A DNA stretch of 64,000 nt from Streptomyces vinaceus (GCF_008704935.1 NZ_CP023692.1:2675001-2739000); one strand, 5' to 3'. Positions 17,228 to 25,946 are shown, counted from the first letter of the stretch. Notes: a model not told the origin generated them from the sequence alone. Program-made: numbers and translations.

Positions 17228-18216
17228 GTCAGGGCCACCCTTCGGTCCGCGAGGGCGTACAGCAGGTCGGCGACGACTCCCGCGAGGACGACGGCCGCGC
17301 CGATGGCCAGGACCACTCCGACCACCACCGGCAGGTCCACGACCCGTACCCCGTCGATCAGTGTCTTGCCGAGTCCGGGGATCCCGAACAGCGACTCGGT
17401 GAGCACGGCTCCGCCGATCATCGTGCCGAAGTCCACGGCGCTGAGCGCGATCACCGGCGCCACCGCCCCGCGCAGCGCGTGGCGGGTGACGATCGCGCGC
17501 TCCCCCACCCCGTAGGCGCGGAAGGTGCGGATGTGGTCCTCGGCGAGCGTCTCCAGGGTGGCGCTCCGGGTGAGCCGGGCGTACTTGGCGGACTCGAAGA
17601 CGCCGAGCGTGATCCAGGGCAGCAGCATGTTCCAGGCCCACTGTTCCGGGTCCTCGCCCAGCGGCACGTACGTCGGGAACGGCAGCCAGCGCAGGTACGC
17701 GCAGACCACCATGAGCAGCAGCAGTCCGAAGATGAAGACGGGCGTCCCGGTCCCGGCCAGGGTCAGCAGGGTCAGGGCCCGCTCCGTCGGCCCCCCGCGG
17801 CGCAGCGCGGACAGCAGTCCGGTGCCGACGCCGACGACGAGCCAGATGACCAGGGCGCCGAGCGCCAGCGACAGGGTGGCCGGGAGCCGGTCCAGCAGCA
17901 GCTCGGTGACCTGCTGGTCGTTCTGGTACGAGAAGCCCAGGCAGGGCGCGTCGCAGTGCAGGACCAGCCCGGCGCCGCCGGAGTAGTCCCGGCCGGTGAA
18001 CAGCCCCTGAAGGAAGTGCAGGTACTGGACGACCACCGGGTCGTTCAGGCCGAGCTGCCCGCGCACCTGGGCGACCTGCACCGGATTGCAGCGCTCCCCG
18101 CAGGCGAGCCGGGCCGGGTCGCCGGGGGCGACGTAGAAGAGGAGGTAGACGGTGACGGACAGGGCGAGCAGCACGAAGAGCGCGCCGCCGATCCGGCCGA
18201 GCAGGAAGCGGGTCAC
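17224..18216 (-). CDS. Oligopeptide ABC transporter permease, DppB type
   Basis: 330 residues: N-terminal TM helix (RIGGALFVLLALSVTVYLLFYV), a periplasm-side loop with a Cys-rich stretch (ACGERCNPVQVAQ, and CDAPCLGF), then five helices with the EAA-like loop around YARLTRSATLETLAEDHIRTFRAYG. This is the DppB/OppB order. It overlaps both neighbours by 4 bp. The Cys-containing outer loop is larger than in the E. coli homologue. Confidence 0.93.
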   Translation of the reverse strand: MTRFLLGRIGGALFVLLALSVTVYLLFYVAPGDPARLACGERCNPVQVAQVRGQLGLNDPVVVQYLHFLQGLFTGRDYSGGAGLVLHCDAPCLGFSYQNDQQVTELLLDRLPATLSLALGALVIWLVVGVGTGLLSALRRGGPTERALTLLTLAGTGTPVFIFGLLLLMVVCAYLRWLPFPTYVPLGEDPEQWAWNMLLPWITLGVFESAKYARLTRSATLETLAEDHIRTFRAYGVGERAIVTRHALRGAVAPVIALSAVDFGTMIGGAVLTESLFGIPGLGKTLIDGVRVVDLPVVVGVVLAIGAAVVLAGVVADLLYALADRRVALT

Positions 18217-19202
18217 GCCGCGGCCTCCTTCGCGGTGCCGATCCGCAGGCGGGAGCCTTCGCGCGGGTCGAGGGCCGTGCGGACGGCGTCGCCGAGCACG
18301 GTGAACGCGAGCACGGTGACGAAGAGCAGCCCGGCCGGGAGCAGGACGTACAGGGGGTCGGCGCGGAACCAGGTCTGCGCGCCGGACAGCATCTGTCCCC
18401 AGGAGGGCGTCGGCGGCTTCACGCCGACGCCGAGGAAGGAGAGCGAGGCCTCGGCGACGATGTTGGTGGGGACCTGGATCGCGGCGTAGGTGATGACGGG
18501 CGCGGCCAGGGAGGGCAGCAGTTCGCGGCGGGCGATGCGCAGGGTGCCGTTGCCCGACAGCCGGGCGGCGGAGACGAAGTCCAGGCCCCGCAGGGCCAGG
18601 GTCTGGGCGCGCACCATGCGGGCGGTGCCGCCCCAGCTGAGCAGTCCGATGACGAGGATCAGCAGCAGGGGCCGCGGGAAGTCGGCCGGGACGACGGCGG
18701 TCAGGGCGATGCCGAGCACCAGCATGGGCAGGGCGATCATCACGTCGGTGAGCCGGCCGATGAGGTGGCCCGTGAGGCGGTTGCCGAGGGCGGCGGCGAG
18801 TCCGGCGGCGACTCCGACGAGGATCTGCACGGAGGTGGCGCCGAGCGCGACGAGCAGGGAGACGCGGGCCCCGTACAGCAGCCGGACGAACAGGTCGCGG
18901 CCGGTGCCGGGTTCGACGCCGAGCCAGTGGTCGGCGGAGATCCCGCCGAGGGAGCCGAGCGGGACCCCGCCGCGCGCCGAGTCCACGAGGTCGTCGTGGT
19001 ACGCGTCGGGGTCCTGGCCGCTGAGCCCGGCGAGCAGGGGCGCCGCGAGGGCGAGGAGGACGAGGAGCGCGAGGACGGCGACGGCGGCGCCGGCCGAGGG
19101 CCGGCGGCGCAGCCGCCGCCAGACCTGGCGCGCGGCGCCCGCGCCGGGAGCGGGAGCCCCGGTCGCGGGCGGCGCGGCGGACTGCTGGAGGAGCACGCTC
19201 AC
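18213..19202 (-). CDS. Oligopeptide ABC transporter permease, DppC type
   Basis: 329 residues with a cytosolic N-terminal extension, the OppC_N helix (AVAVLALLVLLALAAPLLAGL) and a BPD_transp_1 domain; the coupling loop reads RMVRAQTLALRGLDFVSAARLSG. It pairs with the DppB-type permease to form the channel. GTG start overlapping the stop of the substrate-binding protein gene by 4 bp. Confidence 0.93.
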   Translation of the reverse strand: MSVLLQQSAAPPATGAPAPGAGAARQVWRRLRRRPSAGAAVAVLALLVLLALAAPLLAGLSGQDPDAYHDDLVDSARGGVPLGSLGGISADHWLGVEPGTGRDLFVRLLYGARVSLLVALGATSVQILVGVAAGLAAALGNRLTGHLIGRLTDVMIALPMLVLGIALTAVVPADFPRPLLLILVIGLLSWGGTARMVRAQTLALRGLDFVSAARLSGNGTLRIARRELLPSLAAPVITYAAIQVPTNIVAEASLSFLGVGVKPPTPSWGQMLSGAQTWFRADPLYVLLPAGLLFVTVLAFTVLGDAVRTALDPREGSRLRIGTAKEAAA

Positions 19203-20941
19203 TTGACGGAGACCTGCGAGATGTCGAGGACGCCGGTCCAGTCGCTGATCACGACGTTCTTGACGTCCTTGCCGACCAGGCGCTTGTAGACCGGGTGGAA
19301 GAGCGGCACGTCCAGGGCCTGCTCACCGATCTTCTTGTCGAGGGCGCCCCAGCGCTTGGCCGCCTCGGCGAGGTCGGTCAGCTTGGCGATCTCGTCGATC
19401 TCGGCGTTCACGGCCGGGTCGTTCAGCTGCGCGTGGTTGTAGTTGGTGCCGTTGGTGACGATCTGCCGGCCGTCGAAGATCGGCGCGAGGAAGGGGCCGC
19501 CGGAGGGCCAGTCGGCGCCCCAGCGGGAGAGGAAGAAGCCGGGGGTGTTCTTGGCGTCCCAGCGCTTCTCGTTGAACGCGTTGTTCTCCAGGCCCTCCAG
19601 CTTGACCGTGATCCCGGCGGCGGCGAGCGCCTGCTGCACGGCGGTCGCGACCTCGGGGCTGGTCTGCCGGTTCTGCGCGGTGGAGTGGGTCAAGGTGATG
19701 CTCAGCCCGTCGGGGAACCCGGCCTCCTTCAGCAGCTCCTTGGCCTTGGCCGGGTCGCCCGCCTTCCCGGCCGGGAAGTGGTCGTACGGGGTGTGGCCGA
19801 AGGCCTTCTGCTCGGGCAGGAAGGTGGTGGCCGGCTCGGCGAGCGCGGAGCCGCCGGCCGCGTTGACCACGCTGGTGCGGTTGATCGCGTACGAGATGGC
19901 CTGGCGCACCTTCGGGTTGTCGAAGGGGGCCACCTTCGGGTTGAAGGCCAGGTAGTTGACGTAGCCGAAGTGGCCGGTGCCGACGCGGCCGGCCAGCTCG
20001 TTCTTCTCGGCGGAGTCGCCGATCTGGGCCAGTTCCGCCGGGCCCAGGTTGGTGTCGGTGGTGATGGCTGCCGCGTCGGCGCCCGAGCTGGTGGACAGCC
20101 GCTGGTTGATGACCGCGGCGTCGAGCCCGGAGCGGACGTCGATGCGGTCCGGGTAGGCCTTGCGCTCCTCGTCGGTCTTCGGGTCCCACTTCTCGTTGCG
20201 TTCGAGGGTGAGGTGCTCGCCGTCGTTCTCGTTCTTGACGACCTTGTACGGGCCGGAGGAGAGGGGGTGCTCCTCGTACTTCACCCCGGTGTCCTTGGCC
20301 TTGGGGACGGGCGCGAACTGGGTCTGCGTCGCGACGAAGGGGAACTCGCCCTCGGGCTTGCGCAGTTTGAAGACGATCGTCTTCGCGTCGGGCACGAGGA
20401 TCGAGTCGAGGCCCTTGCCGCCGTCCTTGTACGGGCCCTCGTAGCTCTCCCCGCCGACGAGCCAGTCCCGCAGGTACGGGGCTCCGCCCGACAGCTCGGC
20501 GGCGAAGGACCGCTCGATGCCGTACTTGATGTCGGCGGTGGTGATCGGGGTGCCGTCCTCGTACGCCAGCCCGTCCTTGAGCGTGTACGTCCACTCGGTG
20601 GCGTCGGCGTTGGGCCGGCCGGTGTCGGTGGCCAGGTCGGGCACGACCTTGGTGCCGGCGGCGCCGTCCTCGCGGTTGCGGGTGGTGAGCGTACGGAAGA
20701 CCAGCGAGGGGACGTTGCCGCCGCCGGAGGTGTAGAGGCGGGCCGGGTCGAAGTCGCTCTGCGGCTCGGAGTTGAGGACGGTGAGCGTGCCGCCCTTCTG
20801 CGGGGCGCCGCCCGCGGCGCCGGGCGCGGCACCGGACCGGTCCGCCGCGTCCTTGGGCCCGCACGCCGCGGCGCCCCCGGCCAGGACGAGGCTGACGGCG
20901 ACCGCGGCCACGCGGTGCGATGTCTGGGACTGACGGAGCAT
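19199..20941 (-). CDS. Oligopeptide ABC transporter substrate-binding lipoprotein (SBP family 5)
   Basis: 580 residues, lipoprotein signal with lipobox GGAAAC near residue 27. The mature part has the family 5 layout: KGGTLTVLNSEPQSDFDPARLY, LKDGLAYEDGTPITTADIKYGIER, and a C-terminal FFLSRWGADWPSGGPFL segment that contacts the peptide ligand. It heads the four-gene transporter operon. A GAGAGG site precedes the ATG, partly paired with a TCTC stretch next to the start, so translation may be modulated. Upstream lie a strong hairpin and a short leader ORF. Peptide specificity is unknown; uptake of signalling peptides, as for BldK, is one possibility. Confidence 0.95.
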   Translation of the reverse strand: MLRQSQTSHRVAAVAVSLVLAGGAAACGPKDAADRSGAAPGAAGGAPQKGGTLTVLNSEPQSDFDPARLYTSGGGNVPSLVFRTLTTRNREDGAAGTKVVPDLATDTGRPNADATEWTYTLKDGLAYEDGTPITTADIKYGIERSFAAELSGGAPYLRDWLVGGESYEGPYKDGGKGLDSILVPDAKTIVFKLRKPEGEFPFVATQTQFAPVPKAKDTGVKYEEHPLSSGPYKVVKNENDGEHLTLERNEKWDPKTDEERKAYPDRIDVRSGLDAAVINQRLSTSSGADAAAITTDTNLGPAELAQIGDSAEKNELAGRVGTGHFGYVNYLAFNPKVAPFDNPKVRQAISYAINRTSVVNAAGGSALAEPATTFLPEQKAFGHTPYDHFPAGKAGDPAKAKELLKEAGFPDGLSITLTHSTAQNRQTSPEVATAVQQALAAAGITVKLEGLENNAFNEKRWDAKNTPGFFLSRWGADWPSGGPFLAPIFDGRQIVTNGTNYNHAQLNDPAVNAEIDEIAKLTDLAEAAKRWGALDKKIGEQALDVPLFHPVYKRLVGKDVKNVVISDWTGVLDISQVSVK

Positions 20942-20975
20942 GAGAAAAGGGACCTCTCGGCGTGAATCACGAATT

Positions 20976-20996
20976 GCCCGGCTCCGGGAGCCGGGC
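20976..20996 (-). promoter_or_regulatory. 9-bp hairpin in the transporter leader (candidate attenuator)
   Basis: A perfect 9-bp stem (GCCCGGCTC with GAGCCGGGC) and 3-base loop, located between the leader ORF and the ATG of the substrate-binding protein gene, 35 bases before the latter. It could act as an attenuator or transcript stabiliser; no T run follows. Confidence 0.5.
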
Positions 20997-21167
20997 GAAG
21001 GGCGGAAAAGGCCACGCGAGGGGCAGCGGTCTGCGGTCGGGAACCGGCGGCGTGCCGGAACGGCCGCATGCCGGTGGAACGGGAAAGCCGCACCTGCGGG
21101 CGTGGATGCACCCGGGCGCGGCGAAGGACTGGGAAAAAGGCGGAGTCGCGGCGCGGACGGGTGGGCG

Positions 21168-21263
21168 TCAGCGACAGAGGATGTCGGCCACGCTGTGCGC
21201 GGTCACACCGAGCAGCGCCAGCTCGATGGCGGCGCTCGCGGCGGTGGTGTGGCGGTGCGACAT
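21168..21263 (-). CDS. 31-aa leader peptide upstream of the peptide ABC transporter
   Basis: A 32-codon ORF (including stop) beginning MSHRHTTAAS, with the hydrophobic centre AIELALLGVTAHSVADIL and ending Cys-Arg-stop. It resembles short actinobacterial leader peptides that end in or near Cys and precede transport or sulfur genes (some annotated as Cys-rich leader peptides), though only one Cys is present. A near-consensus promoter predicts transcription to begin within about two bases of its ATG, so it should be translated as a leaderless message. It ends 226 bases before the substrate-binding protein gene. A role as a translation-sensing uORF is inferred. Confidence 0.65.
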   Translation of the reverse strand: MSHRHTTAASAAIELALLGVTAHSVADILCR

Positions 21264-21271
21264 GCGGAGAA

Positions 21272-21300
21272 CAATTACCGATCATCGGACAAGTTGTCAA
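21272..21300 (-). promoter_or_regulatory. Housekeeping-type promoter with palindromic operator for the leader ORF and transporter operon
   Basis: On the minus strand, TTGACA (21295-21300) and TAATTG (21272-21277) are separated by exactly 17 bp, an unusually good HrdB-type promoter for this GC-rich DNA. The spacer contains the 11-bp inverted repeat CCGATCATCGG (21278-21288), placed where a repressor would block polymerase. Confidence 0.7.
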
Positions 21301-21333
21301 CGCGCCATCCGGCCGTTCACCACCGCCCGCCGG

Positions 21334-22791
21334 TCAACTCCCGGGGAACACCCACGGGTTGGGCTTGCACTGGATCCCGCCGATGTCGAGGGACTTCGTC
21401 TGCTGCTGCATGATCGGCGCGAGCGCTCCCGGGGTCTGGCAGTTCACGTGCCCGTGCCCGAGCCGGTGGCCGACCTCGTGGTTGATGAGCATCTGCCGGT
21501 ACGCGAACATCTGGTCCGCGCCGTACGTCACCGAGCCCTGCGCCCAGCGGTACGCGTTGATCATGACCCGCTCGGTGCTCGCGGAGTCACAGCTGACGTT
21601 GTCGACGGTGGTGTCCAGACCGGACTTCGCGCACCACACTCCGGTCGTCCCCGGGCTGGCCAGCGTGATGACGAAGTCGGCCTCGCCGCCCGGCACCCGC
21701 TCGAAGGTCTTCGTCCCGCCGTGGCCCCAGCTGCGGTCGTCGTTGAGCGTGCGGTGGACGGCCTCGGCGAACAGCTGCGCGTCCAGGCCGAGCCCCTGCT
21801 CCACGTCGACCCGGTAGCGGATCTTCTTTCCCTTGCCGGGCGCCGGAGCCACCCCGGGGACGGTGTCGAAGGTGCCGGGCCCCTTCAGCTTCTCGTCGAT
21901 GGGGAACTGCTGGGCCATCTTCTGCTCGTACGACAGCTCCACCGCGGGTGCGGCCGGGGCGGCGGACGCCGGCGGGGTCGCCCGGCCGTCGGAGCGGGAG
22001 GCGGCGGACGCGCCGGAGTCGGCGCGCTTCTGGGCACCGCCGGCGGCGCTCGCGGTGGCGGAGGAGCCGCTGTCGCCGCCGGTGGCCATCTGCACGGCGA
22101 CGACGACGGCGAACGCGGTGGTCACGGCCGCCGCGGCCATCCCGGCGTACGTACGGACCTTGCGCCCGCGCCCGGGGGCAGGCGGCTCCTCGGCGGGGGT
22201 TTCGGGAGTCTCGGGAGATTCGGGAGCGGCCGGCGCGAGGGGAGCGGCCGGGGCCGGCGCGGCCGCCGTCACCGGCGCGCGGGGCCCGGGCACCCGGCGG
22301 TGCGGGCCGGTGGAGGTCAGGGGGTCGGCCTCGGGCTGCGGGAGCGTCACCTGCGGGAAGCCGACCGCGGGGGTGCCGAAGGCCGGGGTGTCGGTGTCCA
22401 GTACGGCCGCGGTCGTACGCCCCTGCCGCGGTACGCCGCGCCAGTCCCCGTACACCGCACCGGACTCGGCGCCGGGCTGCGCGCCCCAGGCGCCGCCGGG
22501 CTCGCGCTGCTCGGGGTGGCCGCCGCGCGGCTCCTCGTACGCGGGGTACCCGCCGGAGGGCCACTGCTCCTCGTACGGCCGGTGCTCCTCGTACGGGCGG
22601 CGGCCGTCGTCGTGCGCCGGCCGCTGCGCGGGCGGCGGGTGCTCCTCGTTGGGGCGGCGTTCCGCGAAGACGGACCGCTCCTCGAAGACGGACCGCTCCT
22701 CGTACGGGAACGGGTCCGCGGGCTCCGCCTCCGGCGCCGGGCGGACAGGGGCGGGGGCCGGAGCGGGCCCCTTGCGACTATGTCGTCCCAC
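21334..22791 (-). CDS. DUF3152 protein, membrane-anchored metalloprotease-like
   Basis: 485 residues. The first 200 or so are hydrophilic, rich in Glu, Tyr, Arg and Pro (repeats such as YEEHRPYEEQ). One TM helix follows (TYAGMAAAAVTTAFAVVVAVQ), then an extracellular part whose C-terminal domain is DUF3152. It ends with a zincin motif HEVGHRLGHGH (about 438-448) and Cys residues likely in disulfides (WCAKSG, SCDSAS, VNCQT, GIQCK). Zinc peptidase activity is inferred from HExxHxxxxxH; no substrate is known. GTG start only 5 bp after the upstream hydrolase stop, so the two form an operon. Confidence 0.85.
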   Translation of the reverse strand: MGRHSRKGPAPAPAPVRPAPEAEPADPFPYEERSVFEERSVFAERRPNEEHPPPAQRPAHDDGRRPYEEHRPYEEQWPSGGYPAYEEPRGGHPEQREPGGAWGAQPGAESGAVYGDWRGVPRQGRTTAAVLDTDTPAFGTPAVGFPQVTLPQPEADPLTSTGPHRRVPGPRAPVTAAAPAPAAPLAPAAPESPETPETPAEEPPAPGRGRKVRTYAGMAAAAVTTAFAVVVAVQMATGGDSGSSATASAAGGAQKRADSGASAASRSDGRATPPASAAPAAPAVELSYEQKMAQQFPIDEKLKGPGTFDTVPGVAPAPGKGKKIRYRVDVEQGLGLDAQLFAEAVHRTLNDDRSWGHGGTKTFERVPGGEADFVITLASPGTTGVWCAKSGLDTTVDNVSCDSASTERVMINAYRWAQGSVTYGADQMFAYRQMLINHEVGHRLGHGHVNCQTPGALAPIMQQQTKSLDIGGIQCKPNPWVFPGS

Positions 22792-22796
22792 GGTGC

Positions 22797-23813
22797 TCAG
22801 CCTCTGCCGTCTTCGCCATCTCGGATGTCAAGGGTGTCCGGCATGTCGCGCGTCGCCGGACCGGTGTCGTGCAGCAGCTCCCGGAAGGCCTGCGCCACCA
22901 CATCGGGGTACTCCATCATCGCCACGTGCCCCGCCTGGGGCAGGGTCAGCAGCCGCGACCCCCGGAAGGAGGCCGCCGCCTTCTGCGCCATACGGTACGA
23001 GACCAGTTGGTCCCGGCCACCGTAGACCAGCAGGGTCGGGGCGAGCACCCGCTGCGCCTGGCGCCACAGTCCGTGCTGCCCGCCGAGGGTGTACGCGTCG
23101 ACGATGCCCCGCGAGGAACGGCTCATCGCCTCCCAGAAGTACGGGAGGGCCATCCGCCGCTCCATCTCCGCGACGGCGTACGCGAAGCCCTCCGATGTCA
23201 CCCGGGAGGGGTCTCCGTAACAGAGGGCCGTCACCCCGCGGGTGCGCTCCTCCGCGCTCAGCCCGCGGGTGAGCCGGCCGACCAGCGAGGCCATGCCGGG
23301 GACGGCGAGCAGGGCGGTCGGCACCGCCGACCTCTGCACGCGCAGCTCGGGCAGCGCGGGCGAGATCAGCGTCAGCGTGCGCACCAGGTCGGGGCGGACG
23401 GCCGCGACCCGGGTGGAGACGGCGCCCCCGAGGGAGTTCCCGAAGAGGTGGACGGGGCCGCGGCCGGCGGCGTCGAGGTGCCGGATGACCGCGCGGGCCA
23501 GCGCGGTGACCGAGTAGTCCCGGTCCGCGGGCGGCGGGGACCAGCCGAAGCCGGGCAGGTCGACGGCCTCGCCGTCGACGCTGTCCTCCAGCTGTGCCAT
23601 GAGGTCCGTCCAATTCGTCGACGAACCGCCGAGTCCGTGGACGAACAGCGCGGGCGGCAGACCCGTACGCAGCGGGGGCCGGGACCGGACGGTGAGCTCC
23701 AGTCCGGGCAGCACCACGGTGCGCAGCTGCTCCCCCTCGGCGACGCGGACGGCTCCCACCTGGGGGGACGCTTCGGATGCGGATCGCACACCCGGCAGCT
23801 CGGTCGAAGACAT
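22797..23813 (-). CDS. Alpha/beta-fold hydrolase
   Basis: 338 residues with PALFVHGLGGSSTNW (oxyanion region), nucleophile elbow FGNSLGGAV, acid in YGGRDQLVSY and base in QAGHVAMMEYP: a complete catalytic triad of the epoxide hydrolase/esterase-like group. No signal peptide, so probably cytosolic. It starts divergently from the small acidic protein gene at 23976 and is followed by the DUF3152 gene in the same operon. Substrate unknown. Confidence 0.88.
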   Translation of the reverse strand: MSSTELPGVRSASEASPQVGAVRVAEGEQLRTVVLPGLELTVRSRPPLRTGLPPALFVHGLGGSSTNWTDLMAQLEDSVDGEAVDLPGFGWSPPPADRDYSVTALARAVIRHLDAAGRGPVHLFGNSLGGAVSTRVAAVRPDLVRTLTLISPALPELRVQRSAVPTALLAVPGMASLVGRLTRGLSAEERTRGVTALCYGDPSRVTSEGFAYAVAEMERRMALPYFWEAMSRSSRGIVDAYTLGGQHGLWRQAQRVLAPTLLVYGGRDQLVSYRMAQKAAASFRGSRLLTLPQAGHVAMMEYPDVVAQAFRELLHDTGPATRDMPDTLDIRDGEDGRG

Positions 23814-23975
23814 GCGGCCAATGTTACGAGACGATCACGTCCGGACTCTTGTGTTCGGCGTCACAGATGCATGGGGATCCACGTAGCGGGGTATTCGCGA
23901 TCCTCCTACGCTCATAGATGAGGCGGGCCACCGATACGGCCGGCCCACGAGGGGCGAGGGAAGAAGGGGAGCACC

Positions 23976-24191
23976 ATGACCGTCGACCCCGCAGAGCCGG
24001 ACACCTTCCAGGAGCACTTCCCGGAGACCCTCGACGCCGAGGCGCCCGAGGCCGATGCGGCGGAACAGCTGGCCGAGTTGCAGCCGGAGGACGACGACCG
24101 GATCACGGGGGTGGACCGTGACGAGGCCGCGGACGGGGACGCCGCAGAGCAGGCGCGGGTGGTGACCCTGGACGAGGACGACTACCGCTGA
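23976..24191 (+). CDS. Small acidic hypothetical protein
   Basis: 71 residues, extremely rich in Asp and Glu (ends VVTLDEDDYR), with no predicted membrane segment; probably largely disordered. A good GGGGAG site lies 4 bases before the ATG, which supports translation. It sits between the divergent hydrolase and a TetR regulator gene on the same strand. I do not recognise a family. Confidence 0.7.
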   Translation: MTVDPAEPDTFQEHFPETLDAEAPEADAAEQLAELQPEDDDRITGVDRDEAADGDAAEQARVVTLDEDDYR

Positions 24192-24255
24192 CCAGCGTCT
24201 CCGGGCGGTCCCGGGCGGTCCGGCAAGCGAGAAAACTCGGCTTGGACCCTACAGA

Positions 24256-24277
24256 TTCGGTTACCGAAAAGTACGAT
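24256..24277 (+). promoter_or_regulatory. Promoter with palindromic operator ahead of the TetR gene
   Basis: The perfect 13-bp inverted repeat TTCGGTTACCGAA (24256-24268) lies directly upstream of a TACGAT -10 element (24272-24277), about 50 bp before the regulator start. This is the usual place for a TetR-family autorepressor site. Confidence 0.6.
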
Positions 24278-24327
24278 GGCCGCGCGGCGCAGAGCGCACT
24301 GTGTTCTTAGAGAAAGTGGGAGGCGGC

Positions 24328-24984
24328 GTGACAGCCATCGAGCAGACCGAGGCAGCGCGTCCCCGGGGCACGCGACTGCCGCGCCGAGCCCGACGCAATC
24401 AGCTCCTGGGCGCGGCCCAGGAGGTCTTCGTCGCGCAGGGTTACCACGCGGCGGCGATGGACGACATCGCGGAGCGGGCCGGCGTGAGCAAGCCCGTGCT
24501 GTACCAGCACTTCCCCGGCAAGCTCGACCTCTACCTGGCCCTGCTGGACCAGCACTGCGAGGCCCTGCTGCTCGCCGTGCGCACGGCGCTCGCGTCGACC
24601 ACGGACAACAAGCTGCGCGTGGCCGCGACGATGGACGCCTACTTCGCGTACGTGGAGGACGAGGGCGGCGCGTTCCGGCTGGTCTTCGAGTCCGACCTGA
24701 CGAACGAGCCGGCGGTGCGCGAGCGCGTCGACCGCGTCTCGCTCCAGTGCGCCGAAGCCATCTCCGACGTCATCGCCGAGGACACCGGCCTGTCCAAGGA
24801 CGAGTCCATGCTGCTGGCCGTGGGCCTGGGCGGGGTGTCGCAGGTCGTGGCCCGGTACTGGCTCTCCAGCGAGAGCCCGGTCGCCCGCGATACGGCGGTG
24901 GGCCTCCTGACCTCGCTGGCCTGGCGCGGCATCGCCGGGTTCCCGCTGCACGGCACGGAGGGCGGCCAGGCACCGCAGGCCTGA
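24328..24984 (+). CDS. TetR-family transcriptional regulator
   Basis: 218 residues. The N-terminal helix-turn-helix reads NQLLGAAQEVFVAQGYHAAAMDDIAERAGVSKPVLYQHFPGKLDLYLALL, written here only in outline: helices at about residues 22-65. The remaining 150 residues are the ligand-binding/dimer domain. The GTG at 24328 is preceded by GGGAGG at the right distance; an upstream in-frame GTG at 24301 has no such site. The palindrome at 24256 suggests autoregulation. The ligand and other targets are unknown; the flanking small genes are candidates. Confidence 0.92.
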   Translation: MTAIEQTEAARPRGTRLPRRARRNQLLGAAQEVFVAQGYHAAAMDDIAERAGVSKPVLYQHFPGKLDLYLALLDQHCEALLLAVRTALASTTDNKLRVAATMDAYFAYVEDEGGAFRLVFESDLTNEPAVRERVDRVSLQCAEAISDVIAEDTGLSKDESMLLAVGLGGVSQVVARYWLSSESPVARDTAVGLLTSLAWRGIAGFPLHGTEGGQAPQA

Positions 24985-25168
24985 CCGGACGGGCCTGGCC
25001 AGGCGGGCCTGACCAGGCAGAGCCGACCGGGCTGACCCGGCCGGGCGGTGGTCCGGTGTTCGCTGCCAGCGTGTCCGGAGCGCCGCATCCGGGTCCCCTC
25101 TCCGGGCTAATGTGGACCGGGTACGGCGCGGCTGATCGCGCACAACCGACCATCGGAGGGACAAAGCC

Positions 25169-25396
25169 GTGGAGGTCAAGATCGGCGTGCAGCACGCACC
25201 CCGGGAGATCGTGCTGGAGAGCGACTTGGGCGCCGAGGAGCTGGAGCGCCTCGTCACCGCCGCGCTGACCGGTTCGGAGCCGCTGCTGAGCCTCACCGAC
25301 AACAAGGGTCGCAAGGTCCTGGTGCCGGCCGACCGCCTGTCGTATGTCGACCTGGGCGAGCCGAGCGTGCGCAAGGTCGGTTTCGGCGCGCTCTGA
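25169..25396 (+). CDS. DUF3107 protein
   Basis: 75 residues matching the full length of DUF3107, a small actinobacterial family (EVKIGVQHAPREIVLES at the start, VPADRLSYVDLGEP near the end). Function unknown. GTG start with GGAGGG upstream, and a terminator hairpin directly after the stop, so it is transcribed as a short message. Confidence 0.9.
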   Translation: MEVKIGVQHAPREIVLESDLGAEELERLVTAALTGSEPLLSLTDNKGRKVLVPADRLSYVDLGEPSVRKVGFGAL

Positions 25397-25431
25397 CGCA
25401 TCGCGACCGGCATTCGGGAGAACTGGGTGCA

Positions 25432-25461
25432 ACGGCCCGGTGGTTGATTCCACCGGGCCGT
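25432..25461 (+). terminator. Terminator after DUF3107 gene
   Basis: 12-bp perfect stem (ACGGCCCGGTGG and complement), 6-base loop, followed by a T/C-rich stretch (TTCCCTTTCC). Confidence 0.85.
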
Positions 25462-25528
25462 TTCCCTTTCCTCCGCTTCGGGTAGGACCGCAGTGAACCG
25501 GTTTGCCCCTGACCTGCGGGAGACCCCC

Positions 25529-25831
25529 ATGCTGCTGTTGGAAGCGCTCGGCTCCGCCCTCCTGGGCCTCGCCCTGGCCGGAGCGGCCCTGAGAGCGCTG
25601 GCCCAGCGGCTGCCGTCCCCAAGGACGGTGCTGGTCAGCGGGGTGCTGGGCGCGCTGTTCGGGGCCTGGCTGACGCAGTTCGCGCTCGGCCCGGGACACA
25701 ACACGCTCTTCGCGACCCTGATCGGCTCGGTGCTGGTCTCCGCGGTGGTGCTGTCGCTGCTGCTGCGCCCCGGGACCGGGCCCCGGCGTTCATCGCGCCG
25801 GGCTCCGTTTTCCCTTCCGTCGCAGGGCTGA
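25529..25831 (+). CDS. Small hydrophobic membrane protein
   Basis: About 100 residues with three hydrophobic helices (LLLEALGSALLGLALAGAAL, VLVSGVLGALFGAWLTQFAL, TLIGSVLVSAVVLSLLL) and a basic C-terminus, the look of the transglycosylase-associated/GlsB type of small membrane protein, but without a firm match. ATG at 25529 has GGGAG at 7 bases; a GTG at 25493 is an alternative giving 12 more residues. Confidence 0.75.
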   Translation: MLLLEALGSALLGLALAGAALRALAQRLPSPRTVLVSGVLGALFGAWLTQFALGPGHNTLFATLIGSVLVSAVVLSLLLRPGTGPRRSSRRAPFSLPSQG

Positions 25832-25883
25832 GCGGCGCTCCGGCGAGCCCCGTCCCCCCGATTGAGCCCTGATCCGTCACCTC

Positions 25884-25927
25884 GTACGTCGGCCCCGGCG
25901 CGGAACACCGCGCCGGGGCCGACGTAC
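25884..25927. terminator. Bidirectional terminator, 20-bp perfect stem
   Basis: Twenty base pairs of perfect complementarity around a 4-base loop, between the convergent membrane-protein and ferritin-like genes. Confidence 0.9.
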
Positions 25928-25946
25928 GTACGGGCACGGGACCGGG

